From JACJXW01 sp964418125 (GTDB lineage Bacteria > Bacteroidota > Bacteroidia > Chitinophagales > Saprospiraceae), in assembly GCA_964418125.1 (NCBI GenBank), contig CAYQKY010000002.1, positions 1 through 64,000 of the forward strand: a stretch of DNA of 64,000 bases, in the 5' to 3' direction. Positions 44,701 through 52,113 of this stretch are shown here, in pieces. Under the pieces are notes generated by a model. It saw only the letters and a list, made by a program, of their open reading frames with translations. It ran no database searches and had not been told where the DNA came from. Each line of letters begins with the position of its first letter. Positions within the stretch are counted from its first letter, which is position 1. The position numbers and the translations under genes were made by a program.

Positions 44701-47165
44701 ACGGCTTCGGTATTGCTGCATCCGTTATTGCCGGATAAAGTGTAGAGAAGTTGATAAGAGCCGGCGCCTCCTGCGGCAAAAGGGTCAAAAAAGCCGGCGT
44801 CAGGATCGGTAACGCCCGGGCCACTCCACTGGCCGCCGGAAAGGCTGGGGGAGGGGAGCGGCACAGCTCCCGGGGTATTGCAGTAAGCGGTATCCGGAAC
44901 ACTGATCTCGGGGGCGGGCAGGACCGTAATGGACAGGGAGTCCTCTGCACTGCAGTTGTTCCCGTCGGTGATGGCGTAGATCAGCGTGTAGGCGCCCGGC
45001 CCGCTCTCCTCAGGAAGAAAGGCGCCTCCGGAGATTACGCCCTGCCCCGAGGTGCTCCAGGCGCCCCCGGCCGGCGCGCCGCTGAGCTGCAGGGCGCCTT
45101 CACTGCTGCACAACTCAGCATCCGGGCCGGCATCGACAGCGGCTGCCTGTATCACGGTGGCCGTAAGGCTGCCCTGCATTGAGCAGGCGCCGACACCGTA
45201 GGAATACTGCAGGGAGTTGGCGCCGGGGTTGGCCAGAGCCGGGTCGAACCGCCCGGCTGCATTTACTCCGCTTCCGGACCAGGTTCCTCCGTCGGGTATA
45301 GCTTCCAGTGTAAATGGCTCATCAGAACTGCAGACTGTAAAATCCGGGGGCATGCTCAGAGCGCCGGGCTCCTGTACGATAAAGGTGTCCTGCACTGTGT
45401 TTGTTCCGCAGGCGTTGCTCACCTGTAGTTCGATGGCGTAAGTCCCCGGGGTGTCGTATTGTATGCCGGCGGGGAAGGAGTCGGTGGAGCTTTCGGTGAG
45501 GGCGCCGGGAAAACTCCACAGGTATTCACCGGCGGCGGAGCCGTTGAGCTGGATGTGTACATTGCTGGTATCGAAGGCCAGAGTGGCCGATTCGCAGAAG
45601 TCGGGAGCCGGATCTAGTGTCACGGTGGGCGGCCCCGGCATTACCAGCGTAGTATCCCAGGTTGCTTCGGCGCAGGTATTGGCCACGGTAAGCCGGATGT
45701 CATAAGCGCCGCCTTCCGTGAATTCCACCACCGGGCTGGCGGAAGTTGCCCCGGTGCTGTCCACAAAGGCCCATCCAGTGCCCGGGCTGATGCTCCACTC
45801 GTAGGACAGGTTCTCTCCCGCCGAGCTGTTGTTGAAGGGGATGGTAAAAGGGGTGCAGCCACCATTTCCACTGCCTCCCGGATCGGGTGCTTCGATGGCT
45901 GCCCCCGGTTCAGGAGGCTCCTGTATGGTGACCTCCCGGCTGAAACGCACCGGGCCGCAGGCAAAACTCACCAGCGTCATTTCGATGACGTATACCCCCG
46001 GCGTCAGAAACTCTATCTCGATGGTGTTGGAGCCGAACAGGCTGCCGTTCACCACATTCCAGTCCTCACCTGACGTCCCGCTGATCGTCCAGCTGGGGTT
46101 GAGCACGTCGATACACTGGGAGGGGTTGCCCGCGACCACTTCATTAATATTCGTGGAATTGTTCTCAAAGCCGTAAGCCGCGCCGACACAGCTGTACGCC
46201 GGTTGGAGTATTTCGAAAAATGGCTCGGGAGGTTCGCTCACCTCGATCGGCTCGATGGTCGCCGTAGAGGAATTACAGGGGTTGGACGCCACGATCCTGA
46301 TGTCAAAAGCATTGGTGTAGTTGCCCGTGCTGGTCGTCACTCCGCAGGAACTTTCCAGAAAAGTATAGGTGAAAACATCCGGCAATTCGGATTGGGTAAA
46401 ATGAGCGGCCTCTTCCCCGCTGATGAAAATGGTGTACTCCGTGCCCGGTGGGTTACTTTCCGTATTGGTAATGGGAAAATCGAGGGTTGCCGGGGCGCAC
46501 AGGCCGACGGTATTGCCGGGGATCACCAGGCCCACGGACGGGTTGCCGCCATTGTAGAATGTATAGTTGTTGGTGTACACACAGCCGTTCTGATGGGTGG
46601 CGGTGATGAAAATGGTGTAATACCCCAGCCCGGTATAGGTGTGGGAGATGGTGTTCGTATTGGAAAAGGTGCTGTTGTCGTGATCTTCGGCCGGAGACCC
46701 GTCTCCCCAGTTGATGGTATAGGCGGCGTTGTCGCTATAGGTGGAAGAGGCATTGTAGATCTCCAGTTCGAAACTGGAGGAGCCGTTACAGGCTTTGATC
46801 TCGTTGCCAGTGAGCACTACGATGCCGGGAGGGACGCCGATGCTGGCGTCGGGAACGGCCAGGGCGGTAATGTCCTGCGTACTACAGGGCGTTCCGTCTT
46901 CAAAAAGTGTAACAGTATAGGTAGAATCCAAATTCAGCAGGGGAAAGGAGTAGCTGAAAGAGGAGCCGTTGAGGTCGCTCTGCCCGTCTTCGTCCAGGTC
47001 CCAGCTGTAGTTCGCCCCCGGGCCTGGGTTATTTACGCTAAAGTTGATCTCTTCCGAAGCACAGGGGCTGGTGTTCGACACAGTGAAAGAGCATTGAGCC
47101 GAAGCAAGCCTGAGCCCGCCAATAAATATAATGGCTATTATGATGCAATTTTTCATGGCGATCAT
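41706..47165 (-). CDS. Giant PKD-repeat protein with gliding-motility (type B T9SS) C-terminal domain
   Basis: The protein has 1819 residues with signal peptide ~1-25 (FIGGLRLASAQC). The N-terminal third has PKD-like domains (for example INWGDGSPAEDH). Around residues 620-1000 there are five copies of a module with GGxWSGxGV, ending in xDSLxIxVLxxP. Then about eight PKD domains (WDFGDG-type cores) fill to ~1700. The end (VPNAFAPDQGAGDARLFLP to SVTLIR) is the gliding motility-associated CHU_C type B sorting domain. It is exported by T9SS and held at the surface. It lies 45 bp upstream of a PorP/SprF gene, its likely partner. ATG 47165 or 47156 may be used. Confidence 0.88.
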   Translation of the reverse strand: MIAMKNCIIIAIIFIGGLRLASAQCSFTVSNTSPCASEEINFSVNNPGPGANYSWDLDEDGQSDLNGSSFSYSFPLLNLDSTYTVTLFEDGTPCSTQDITALAVPDASIGVPPGIVVLTGNEIKACNGSSSFELEIYNASSTYSDNAAYTINWGDGSPAEDHDNSTFSNTNTISHTYTGLGYYTIFITATHQNGCVYTNNYTFYNGGNPSVGLVIPGNTVGLCAPATLDFPITNTESNPPGTEYTIFISGEEAAHFTQSELPDVFTYTFLESSCGVTTSTGNYTNAFDIRIVASNPCNSSTATIEPIEVSEPPEPFFEILQPAYSCVGAAYGFENNSTNINEVVAGNPSQCIDVLNPSWTISGTSGEDWNVVNGSLFGSNTIEIEFLTPGVYVIEMTLVSFACGPVRFSREVTIQEPPEPGAAIEAPDPGGSGNGGCTPFTIPFNNSSAGENLSYEWSISPGTGWAFVDSTGATSASPVVEFTEGGAYDIRLTVANTCAEATWDTTLVMPGPPTVTLDPAPDFCESATLAFDTSNVHIQLNGSAAGEYLWSFPGALTESSTDSFPAGIQYDTPGTYAIELQVSNACGTNTVQDTFIVQEPGALSMPPDFTVCSSDEPFTLEAIPDGGTWSGSGVNAAGRFDPALANPGANSLQYSYGVGACSMQGSLTATVIQAAAVDAGPDAELCSSEGALQLSGAPAGGAWSTSGQGVISGGAFLPEESGPGAYTLIYAITDGNNCSAEDSLSITVLPAPEISVPDTAYCNTPGAVPLPSPSLSGGQWSGPGVTDPDAGFFDPFAAGGAGSYQLLYTLSGNNGCSNTEAVNVGVIDPASVDAGPNQSLCISDAPLNLAQWANPAGGAWSGPGINGATFVPTLAGGGNHLLAYRVGAGNCTAEDSLLIEVLDPGPVSAGPGQSLCLNAGAITLPGGTPAGGTWSGPGIDGADFDPEAAGAGNHPLTYTISDGNTGCEQSDTLYMEILPLPNAAFASPVVGCQGEELVFTNQSEGAVEFNWNFGDGSFSQEENPGKVYENSGTFRVILSVTNEAGCRSTAEQYVETVAPPEASFTPDVEEGCGSMEAVFTNQSEGYEMNFQWDFGNGQQSASQQPGSPQFYQGGANDTTYTITLTAENLCGVDTYRDTITVKAFPVVDFGFTVNEGCAPLLLEFANTSQGSPDNYFWNLGNGQVYMDSLPPAQLYQGDTIPVDYTIILVAENECGADTLEQVLTVEPEVVNAFMNVSSTRGCAPFEVAFTNYSTPGTNVSWDFGDGNIVSAEDPVHTFQEPGVYQVELHAANACAEDRTSIQLEVLPYPEVSFEHSSNLCTGQAINFTNNSIGIAGSLWQFSTGDSSTLTNPVYTFPAAGTYTVTLTAISSANACPATISREIQVTEAPEAAFSLSEAEGCTPLAVSFTNQSSGGDYYEWDFGDGNTSVQPDPEHVYTESGNYAVRLSVYDAGGCRSDSVISGIFAFPVPKASFEIEKEKACGLPAGVHFRNTSEGAQGYVWELGLEAPSLVVSPTQEYTRPGDYDILLAAGNQYGCTDTVRQPLRLYDSPLADFALDSAVGCQPLAASFTNYSRGNRFFWDFGDGASSTEPQGRHLYTRPGRFDVTLTVAYDSLCYDSLRLPAIVEVLKQPEAGFEWLEERINGSATGSVSFINTSFQADNYVWDFGDGTFSEEQDPTHRFHQNRAYEVLLTATSEGGCRDDTLVILRPELIKGLYVPNAFAPDQGAGDARLFLPKGIGLKEYRIQIFSAYGELLWQSSLLRNGQPAEGWDGTFNGAPLPQDVYVWKAQAIFEDETLWRGSEKKNGRYQKMGSVTLIR

Positions 47166-47210
47166 TTTGGATTTTCCAACTGATATTCACTCATTCCTTC
47201 ATTCACTCCC

Positions 47211-48359
47211 TCAAAAGAAATGCTTACAGTCCAGAAAGCGGTTCTTCCGCATATTCGGCCCCCGCAGGCGCCCGTTAGCCGAGGCGTTCGGCAGGAAGCG
47301 GTAGCGGAAGGTGAACTCGAATACGCTGCCGGCCGCCGGCCCTACTCCTGTGGAGTTGATGTCGGCGCTGATGCCAAAGAAAAAAGAGGGCTGTTGCTGG
47401 TTGCCCCGCCCCTGGGGGTTGGTGTAGCCGCCGACGGTCAGGATAAAAGCGTCGGTGTGCAGGGCGTTGGGCAGGTAAGTCCGGTTCTGGTAGAGCAGGC
47501 CCAGGTAGAAATTGCTGACCAGGCCGTACAGGCCTACGGTGCCTACCGTCATGTTTTCCCGGAAGCTCAGGAACTGATAACCCTGCATGTCCAGCTTGAA
47601 ATTGGGAGAGATGGCTATATCCATCCCGGTTCCCTGGAGAATGGTCATCGGAATGATCAGCCCGCCGTGAAAGGTTGTCCGGGGCGCCAATCGGCTTTCC
47701 AGGTTGAGAAAGGAGTCGTTGCCTTTGGCCGAACGGCTGATGAGGTAGGGGAGGTGATGAAAGCTCAGCCCCAGGTGGCTCCTCACATTGTGCAGGCTGC
47801 GGCCTCCCATCCGGAGGCTGCCTTCATGCCGCCAGACGACGCCAAAGTCGAAATCTCCGTGAAAAACACGATCCAGCGCCGGCGTAACGCTGCTGGCATT
47901 GACGACGCCATACACCGGGTCCAACTGGTCGGAAAAAACGAGCTGATCCCAGTCGAGCGTTTTTTGCACCAGCCTCCCTTCCATACCGAAATGCACGTTG
48001 TCCTTTCGGCCGGGAATCGTATAGGATAGCACCAGCCCCGCCTGGTTGATGGTGAGGTTGCCGATGCCTTCGGTATTTCGCAGGAGGTGGAGCCCGATAC
48101 CCATCCGGGCCGCCGGCAGCTGGGCGTCGGCGGAGAAGCCGTAGGTGCGAAAGCCTTTATCCACCTGCGCCCACTGTACGCGGGCAACGCCGGCTACTCC
48201 GATGCCGGGCTCCATGCCGGCAAAGGCCGGGTTGAGGTAAATGCGGTTGGCGTAGAACTGGGAAAAGGAGGGGTCTTGTGGAAAAGCTGAAAATGGACAA
48301 TACAGTAGTGCCAGGGCAATAATGTATACCGCCCCAGGGTGTACCCATCGAGGTTTCAT
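47211..48359 (-). CDS. PorP/SprF family T9SS membrane protein
   Basis: The protein has 382 residues from the ATG at 48359 (MKPRWVHPGAVYIIALAL), which gives a proper signal peptide. After cleavage it begins with the family hallmark DPSFSQFYANRIYLNPAFAG. The rest is an outer-membrane beta-barrel. PorP/SprF proteins anchor or assist large type B T9SS substrates, and here the 1819-residue PKD protein is encoded next to it on the same strand. The two genes are separated by 45 bp containing a TTCACTCATTCC-like array. Confidence 0.9.
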   Translation of the reverse strand: MKPRWVHPGAVYIIALALLYCPFSAFPQDPSFSQFYANRIYLNPAFAGMEPGIGVAGVARVQWAQVDKGFRTYGFSADAQLPAARMGIGLHLLRNTEGIGNLTINQAGLVLSYTIPGRKDNVHFGMEGRLVQKTLDWDQLVFSDQLDPVYGVVNASSVTPALDRVFHGDFDFGVVWRHEGSLRMGGRSLHNVRSHLGLSFHHLPYLISRSAKGNDSFLNLESRLAPRTTFHGGLIIPMTILQGTGMDIAISPNFKLDMQGYQFLSFRENMTVGTVGLYGLVSNFYLGLLYQNRTYLPNALHTDAFILTVGGYTNPQGRGNQQQPSFFFGISADINSTGVGPAAGSVFEFTFRYRFLPNASANGRLRGPNMRKNRFLDCKHFF

Positions 48360-48828
48360 AATAATCGGTTTTGGAATATACAACGGAACGGGCCGGCGGG
48401 GGAGAATTGCATTCCGGCTCCGTCCATTGTATCCTGCCCGGGACAGGCGGGGGGCGCCCGTGATCGTGCAGGTATAATTAGTTAATAGTCAATACAGTGG
48501 TTTCCTGGAAATTCTTTTTCCAAAGCGAAGAGGGGTAGCGTCAGGTTAGATCCTGGGCTTCGGACGTGCCTCTGTTTTAAGCCGGAACTGCGAATTCGGA
48601 AGTCGGAAACAGCCGACAAATGGGCGTTCAGGGCCTGTTTTTTCCAGTTTCCGCCTTTAGGCCAGGCCGTCCAAAGTCTATTTAGATCGTCTTGCGGGGG
48701 GAGCGTGCTTAACTGAGGATATTCTATTAACGATATTGGAGAAAAAATCTTATATGAAAGAATTATTTTTTTGAAAAAAGTTAAGAGCATCTTTTATGCT
48801 CTCGATAGTGATGATCAAAACCAGCCTC
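48360..48828. other. Intergenic stretch before the toxin-antitoxin islet
   Basis: No gene is supported. The left half is GC-rich core-like sequence with CGGAAGTCGGAAAC-type repeats near 48596-48621. The right half turns AT-rich and has the hairpin AGAGCAT-CTTTT-ATGCTCT near 48784-48802. Confidence 0.45.
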
Positions 48829-48856
48829 TTAGTACCAAGCAAAAAAACGCTATTCA

Positions 48857-48871
48857 CTTGACAAAGTCAAG
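48857..48871. promoter_or_regulatory. Palindrome upstream of antitoxin gene, putative operator
   Basis: CTTGAC-AAA-GTCAAG is a perfect 6-bp inverted repeat 36 bp before the start codon. A second palindromic pair TACGTA/TACGTA lies at about 48889-48907. Such sites are typical for autoregulation by ribbon-helix-helix antitoxins. Confidence 0.5.
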
Positions 48872-48907
48872 CTAACTATATTATTTTGTACGTAAAAAAT
48901 TATACGT

Positions 48908-49165
48908 ATGAGTAAGTTGACATTGTCAATTGATCAAATGGTTATTGATGAAGCAAAAGAATATGCTAGATCAAGTGGAAAAAGCCTATCAAGCATAGTT
49001 GAGGAATATCTGAAATCTCTGACAAAAACCGAGAAATCAAAGAAAAAAAAGACTTCAATGGAATTGGTGAGAGAATTAAAAGGCTCAGTCAAATTACCTG
49101 AAGATTTTACCTCTTACAAGGAAATTCTTCAAGACGCGCTGGTAGAAAAATATTTAAGAAAATGA
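48908..49165 (+). CDS. Antitoxin, DUF6364 / ribbon-helix-helix type
   Basis: The protein has 85 residues. The N-terminus KLTLSIDQMVIDEAKEYAR and KSLSSIVEEYL form a ribbon-helix-helix DNA-binding motif like DUF6364 antitoxins. The C-terminal tail (~50-85) would wrap the toxin. It overlaps the PIN-toxin gene by 4 bp (ATGA), typical of type II pairs. AT-rich codons contrast with neighbours, suggesting acquisition. Confidence 0.85.
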   Translation: MSKLTLSIDQMVIDEAKEYARSSGKSLSSIVEEYLKSLTKTEKSKKKKTSMELVRELKGSVKLPEDFTSYKEILQDALVEKYLRK

Positions 49166-49581
49166 AAAAAATATTTTTAGACTCTGATGTGCTTTTAGAC
49201 TTAATGCTTGATAGAGAACCTTTTATGGATGATATCGCTGAAATAATTGAAGAATCGATATCATCGGAGGTTAAGCTTTGTGTTTCACCAATAAGTATTA
49301 CGAATATAAACTATATAATCGGGAAACTGGAGAATCAGAGGAAAGCTGATACACAAACAAAGAAAATTCTAAAGATAGTCAATGTAGAGAATATTGGACA
49401 GGCAATAATTGATAAGGCGGCCAATTCAAAATTTAAGGATTTTGAAGATGGGGTTCAAAACTATTGCGCAGAGGAATCGGGACATGAAATAATAATTACA
49501 AGGAATACGAAAGATTACAAAGAAAGTGAATTGTCAATTTTGACCCCAAGAGAATATTTAGCTAAAATTCAAAGTGAATAG
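49162..49581 (+). CDS. PIN-domain toxin (VapC-like)
   Basis: The protein has 139 residues. The N-terminal FLDSDVLLDLMLDREPF gives the first acidic residues, and a later KFKDFEDGVQNYCA and ITRNTKDY complete the PIN metal site. It is presumably an endoribonuclease kept inactive by the antitoxin encoded just before it. Length and layout match other Bacteroidota DUF6364/PIN pairs. Confidence 0.88.
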   Translation: MKKIFLDSDVLLDLMLDREPFMDDIAEIIEESISSEVKLCVSPISITNINYIIGKLENQRKADTQTKKILKIVNVENIGQAIIDKAANSKFKDFEDGVQNYCAEESGHEIIITRNTKDYKESELSILTPREYLAKIQSE

Positions 49582-49655
49582 AGAAGCCTGGTACTAACAA
49601 TTCATAAAACGATCAGCCTAAGGCTACCCTTTTCCGAATACTACCCTAACGGCAA

Positions 49656-51539
49656 TCAGCTCCCCAACCCCAATAACTTATCCATAGTATTCCGGCTCAC
49701 CGCATGATAATTCGGCCGGGCCTTCTGGTAGATCTCCCGGGCGGTAGCCAACTGCCCGCTTTCCTTGTAGGCCCGATATAGCGGCGTGAGGAATTTCCTT
49801 CTGCCCACTTTCAACAGAAAACTTTCGATCTGAGGGCGGATCTGTGCGGCATAACCGTTGCGGATGGCCAGCTCGAACCAGGCGGCCAGTATCTCCGAAT
49901 TGCCGGAACGGCTGAACCCGAAAGCCCGGTCGATGGCCCTCATCTTTTCCATAGCCATATCGGTGGGTAAGTGGCGGATGAAGTGCAGCCATTCGTGGGT
50001 GGTCCAGTCCGCGGTTTCCAGTGCTTTGGGTTCGGCGCCGGCTTCCAGTGCCTCTACCTGTGCATCCACCTGGACAAAGCGGCCGGATTCCGGGAGTGGA
50101 ATGTTTTCCGGAATACCCGGCCCATAGATCCATTCGTCGATATTGACGTCGAGCTGGTATTTTTCGATCAGGTGCTCATTCAGGTACTGCACGAATTCCC
50201 CGGTGGCCAGGGTTTTGAACCGGTGGGCTTTGAAATACTGCCGGAGAAACCGGTCGAAGTTCTCCCGCCCGGATTTTTCTTCCAGCAGCGTCAGAAAGAA
50301 AGCGCCTTTCTCGTAGGCGATGTCGTTCATGCCCTCGTCGGGGTCGCGCCCTTTGAGGTCCAGGTGGAGGTGGGTGTCCTCACTATCCGCCCCCAGGTCC
50401 TCCACATCTTCTTCCAGATCCTGGTACCCGAGCCTGGCCAGCATATTGGCGTAGCTTTCCCCGTAGAGGGCTTCCATGATGCGGCGCTCGAAGTATACGG
50501 TAAAGCCTTCGTTGAGCCAGAAATCGTCCCAGGTGGCGTTGGTCACCAGGTTGCCCGACCAGGAGTGTGCCAGCTCGTGAGCGATGAGGGCGGTCAGGGA
50601 GCGGTCGCCGGCAATGATGGTGGGGGTGGCGAAGGTCAGCCTCGGGTTTTCCATCCCGCCGAAGGGGAAGCTGGGCGGCAGGACGATGACGTCGTACCTA
50701 TCCCACAGGTAAGGCCCGTACAGTTCTTCCGCCGCCGCCAGCATCTTTTCCATATCCGCAAATTCGTACGCTGCTTTTTCCACAACACTGGGTTCGGCAT
50801 ATACGCCTGTCCGTTCACCGATGGCCTCAAACTCCAGCCGGCCCACCGCCAGGGCGATCAGGTAGGGCGGAATGGGCTGCTTCATTTCGAAGTGGTAGAT
50901 GCCGCTCTCGTCGTTCTTCTGCGGGTTGGCGGCGCTCATGACCGCCATCAGCTCGCTGGGCGCCTCGATGGTGGCGTCGTAGGTGATGCGGATGCCCGGG
51001 CTGTCCTGGCAGGGTATCCACGTCCGGGTCAGGATGGCCTGCCCCTGGGTGAAGAGGAAAGGGTACTGCTTGTCGGCGGTCTGCTGAGGTTCCAGCCAGT
51101 CGACGGCATCGGCGCCGCCGGGGGTAGTGGAGTAGTAAACGGTAATGGTGGCCGTTTCCGGTTCCAGCGGGATGTGCAGGCCGGAACCCAGGAGCGGATC
51201 GGGTTCGGAAAGGCGGTATGCTACCTCTGTCTCTTCATTACCCACGCCGGTAGTCACCCGTTCGACCTGCAGGTTCTTCACATCCAGTACGATCTCTTCG
51301 GCTTCCTGGTGGTCGATGTCATAGCGTGCATAACCACTGAGCACCTGCATGTCGAAATCCACTTTCAGGTTGAGGCTGAGGTGGTGGGTGATGGCCTCCG
51401 AGGGGCGGGCGTGGCTGTGGTGGTCGATGGACTGAGGTTGGGGCTCGGCTTGGGGCTCTTCCTGTTGGTTGTTGTCCGTTTTGCAGGCGGCCAGGAAAAG
51501 CAGGCCGAAGGCCAACAGGACGGTTTGGATGGCTTTCAT
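49656..51539 (-). CDS. M1 family metallopeptidase (leukotriene A4 hydrolase-like), lipoprotein
   Basis: The protein has 627 residues. The lipoprotein signal LLFLAACK puts it in the envelope. The N-terminal beta domain is followed by PFGGMENP (exopeptidase motif) and the zinc site HELAHSWSG near 321, with the third ligand Glu in WLNEGFTVYFERR. The C-terminal helical part resembles LTA4H/Aap1-like M1 aminopeptidases. It should remove N-terminal residues from peptides. It is monocistronic. Confidence 0.93.
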   Translation of the reverse strand: MKAIQTVLLAFGLLFLAACKTDNNQQEEPQAEPQPQSIDHHSHARPSEAITHHLSLNLKVDFDMQVLSGYARYDIDHQEAEEIVLDVKNLQVERVTTGVGNEETEVAYRLSEPDPLLGSGLHIPLEPETATITVYYSTTPGGADAVDWLEPQQTADKQYPFLFTQGQAILTRTWIPCQDSPGIRITYDATIEAPSELMAVMSAANPQKNDESGIYHFEMKQPIPPYLIALAVGRLEFEAIGERTGVYAEPSVVEKAAYEFADMEKMLAAAEELYGPYLWDRYDVIVLPPSFPFGGMENPRLTFATPTIIAGDRSLTALIAHELAHSWSGNLVTNATWDDFWLNEGFTVYFERRIMEALYGESYANMLARLGYQDLEEDVEDLGADSEDTHLHLDLKGRDPDEGMNDIAYEKGAFFLTLLEEKSGRENFDRFLRQYFKAHRFKTLATGEFVQYLNEHLIEKYQLDVNIDEWIYGPGIPENIPLPESGRFVQVDAQVEALEAGAEPKALETADWTTHEWLHFIRHLPTDMAMEKMRAIDRAFGFSRSGNSEILAAWFELAIRNGYAAQIRPQIESFLLKVGRRKFLTPLYRAYKESGQLATAREIYQKARPNYHAVSRNTMDKLLGLGS

Positions 51540-51604
51540 AGATCTCTATCTTGACTTGAGGGCAAAGAAAATAAAGTAGGAGGGGTTTAAACGAAAAAAG
51601 AGGA

Positions 51605-52095
51605 AAAAAATTATTCAACAGCTCGCCAGCGAACTGGATGGTTCTTACCAAACGGATAATAGTGCGCTTTTTGGGTGATCTTCGGCCCATTCAACGGCGT
51701 CGCCGGGCCGCCCATTCCAGGCCCACGATGCCGTTCTGGTTGAAGTCGGGGAGCATCAGCCGGGCAAGTGAAGAATAGGGAAGGAGCCCTATTCTTCACC
51801 GGATGATCCTGATGGAAGTACTCCGTCCGGTACCTTGTGATCATCCCCCCGTATACTCCGCCACCATGCGCCCACCCGGGGCGTATATCGCTTCCAGCTT
51901 GCCGACGATATACTCGATGCCGGAAGCGCAGCCGGTGACGCCAGACTCGCCGTGATTGAACCATTTGCGGCCCGTGGCGTCGCAGGCCAGCCTCATTTGC
52001 CCGATCACGGAAGGTAAATTAAGAGCCTGTTGGCCCTTTTTCCAGGCCTTCTGCCCCAAGCCGCGGAAGGCAGGTACCTGATCCCGAACAACCAA
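51605..52095 (-). pseudogene. Decayed RHS repeat-associated core
   Basis: Minus-strand frames contain, in order, RHS-type pieces: CDATGRKWFNHGESGV, then SGIEYIVGKLEAIY and GRMVAEYTGG near 51845-52000; EYFHQDHPVKNRA (compare EYxLxDHLGNTR) near 51800-51830; DFNQNGIVG near 51730-51760; and QKAHYYPFGKN near 51650-51680. They lie in different frames with stops between, so the gene is broken by frameshifts. RHS proteins are polymorphic toxins or surface proteins; this is a remnant of the C-terminal core. Confidence 0.7.
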
Positions 52096-52113
52096 TCCCG
52101 AATCCTGGCCACC

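Larger units (their letters stand above)
48829..49597. repeat. 9-bp inverted repeat flanking the toxin-antitoxin pair
   Basis: TTAGTACCA at 48829-48837 and TGGTACTAA at 49589-49597 are perfect complements on either side of the AT-rich pair. They could be the ends of an inserted segment, but the repeat is short and might be chance. Confidence 0.4.

Noticed and set aside
48482..48790. Minus-strand ORF of 102 codons before the toxin-antitoxin pair
   Set aside because: It crosses a composition break and repeat-like sequence and has no protein-like motifs.
48871..48907. Exact Bacteroidota -7 box (TAnnTTTG) before the antitoxin gene
   Set aside because: The best candidate (TATTTTG within TTATTTTGTA) is one base short of the consensus, so no promoter is claimed.
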